Source: Enchytraeus crypticus
Lineage: Eukaryota > Annelida > Clitellata > Enchytraeida > Enchytraeidae
DNA: 64,000 nt
Assembly (NCBI GenBank): GCA_905160935.1
Contig: CAJHZI010000478.1
Span: 1,440,001-1,504,000, forward strand
Direction: 5' to 3'
The number at the start of each line of letters is the position of its first letter. The first letter of the stretch is position 1. Below are positions 63,181-64,000 of this stretch, piece after piece. The notes below the pieces were generated by a model that worked only from the letters and a program-made list of their open reading frames with translations, was not told the DNA's origin and made no database searches. The position numbers were made by a program, and so were the translations under genes.

Positions 63181-63612
63181 CTATACTCTTTACTCTTACT
63201 ATATTTTACTCTTTATTCGTACTTTTTAAGACTCTTTTACTGTTACAATACCACAGTCTGAACTGACCACCTGGAAGATTGTCCCAGACGGTTGGTCAAG
63301 AGAAAACCTTGGAACCCACCTTTGTGGGCTTGATTCAGCTGATCGCGGTGACTTTGAGCTTTATAACTCTGATTATTTTTAAACAAAAGCGGTTTCGACA
63401 ACATTTATCTCTTGAAAAAATAGAAAATATACCAAATTTTGTGCATTTCAGACGGTTAGGAACAGCAATATTGTGTTAAATTCATTTGGTACAGAATATC
63501 TTTATCAACCGTCTAGCGCAATGTGGTCAGCTTTGACTGTGATATCAACAACAACAATACAACTAGAGGGCTACAATTGTCCATACAATATCAATCACTG
63601 TGGAACCAAATC

Positions 63613-63880
63613 CTAACCGCTGAGCGTAATGTGGGTGGTCAATACATAGTTCGAGCCAAATTCTGGATAATCAATCCAAGGAACAAGGAAGATACTAGCT
63701 GAACGGAGATTTGCGTGTTGGTCTAAGTTCATGAACATTAGGTGGATATGAAAGATAATTTTTAATCGCTTATGAAACTGTTCGCTAAGTAGGAAGGGCT
63801 GATAATGAGTTGAGGAGGGGTACTCAGAGTGCAAGAAATTCCAGATCTGTGCAACAGCGTTCTGTAAGCAGTGTACAATA
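63613..63880 (-). mobile_element. CR1/L2-like LINE, C-terminal fragment (minus strand)
   Basis: The minus strand reads YQPFLLSEQFHKRLKI, comparable with RPLLFYEQFHRQLKT in the 61.8-kb copy. Confidence 0.5.
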
Positions 63881-63894
63881 CAGGTATTTGACCA

Positions 63895-64000
63895 GATGAC
63901 TTTACCAAGCTATTGATGATCCCAATTCCTAAAAAAGCAAATGCTGTGGAGTGTTGGAATTACAGAACAGTCAGTATAATACCTCATGCATCGAAGATCG
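63895..64000 (+). mobile_element. RTE-like LINE, start of RT, continues past the window
   Basis: Reads LLMIPIPKKANAVECWNYRTV then SIIPHASKI, the first RT motif of the RTE-like family. The only part of this motif in the window without a stop. Confidence 0.7.

Overview
This is an AT-rich, repeat-dense eukaryotic window, almost certainly from an invertebrate animal. The evidence is exons with GT-AG borders separated by kilobase introns, tRNA-derived SINEs, L2/CR1-like and RTE-like LINEs, a Ty3/Gypsy LTR element, long (TA)n tracts and a recurrent TAGGCCTA-type motif. Nothing prokaryotic was seen (no operons, Shine-Dalgarno sites or CRISPR). I cannot name the species.

Layout. 1-0.9 kb: an exon with the C-terminal half of a PH domain (+ strand), whose 3' splice site was duplicated by a LINE insertion. 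0.9-8.9 kb: non-coding, with a SINE, a 19/20-bp minisatellite, GATA repeats and hairpins. 9.0-12.9 kb (-): a 1313-codon intronless ORF for a low-complexity protein. 15.2-22.1 kb (-): two giant, nearly back-to-back reading frames. One is Ser-rich (727 codons). The other is Gln-rich (about 1580 codons), has no early start codon and overlaps the first in another frame, so the pair looks like one 6.9-kb exon broken by a frame change. Upstream exons at 23.6, 27.2 and 32.3 kb join to it in compatible phases and form 'gene A'. 34.6-44.4 kb (-, possibly starting at 54.5 kb): 'gene B', a multi-exon gene whose last exon encodes a trypsin-fold-like serine protease domain. 44-54 kb: mostly decayed transposons. 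54.9-62.1 kb: a CR1/L2-like LINE split by a young Ty3/Gypsy element with a 5-bp target duplication. 62-64 kb: more LINE fragments.

Gene A and gene B are paralogues. Two consecutive coding exons align, with the same intron phases and a shared PCFQ..(S/A)GLSS(E/D)L...VGC(L/I)TA segment just before the last junction. After that junction, gene B enters the protease-like domain, whereas gene A enters the giant disordered Ser/Gln-rich exon. This same-phase replacement of a C-terminal domain is the most interesting feature I found. I recognise no named family for either N-terminal region.

The repeat fraction has its own story. The SINE and the L2-like LINE share a 3' tail, which suggests that the SINE uses the LINE's machinery. 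Several insertions are nested. Many perfect or near-perfect fold-backs occur, including a SINE mirrored at both ends, which points to a recurrent template-switch or snap-back process. All calls come from reading the sequence by eye and have not been tested by alignment.
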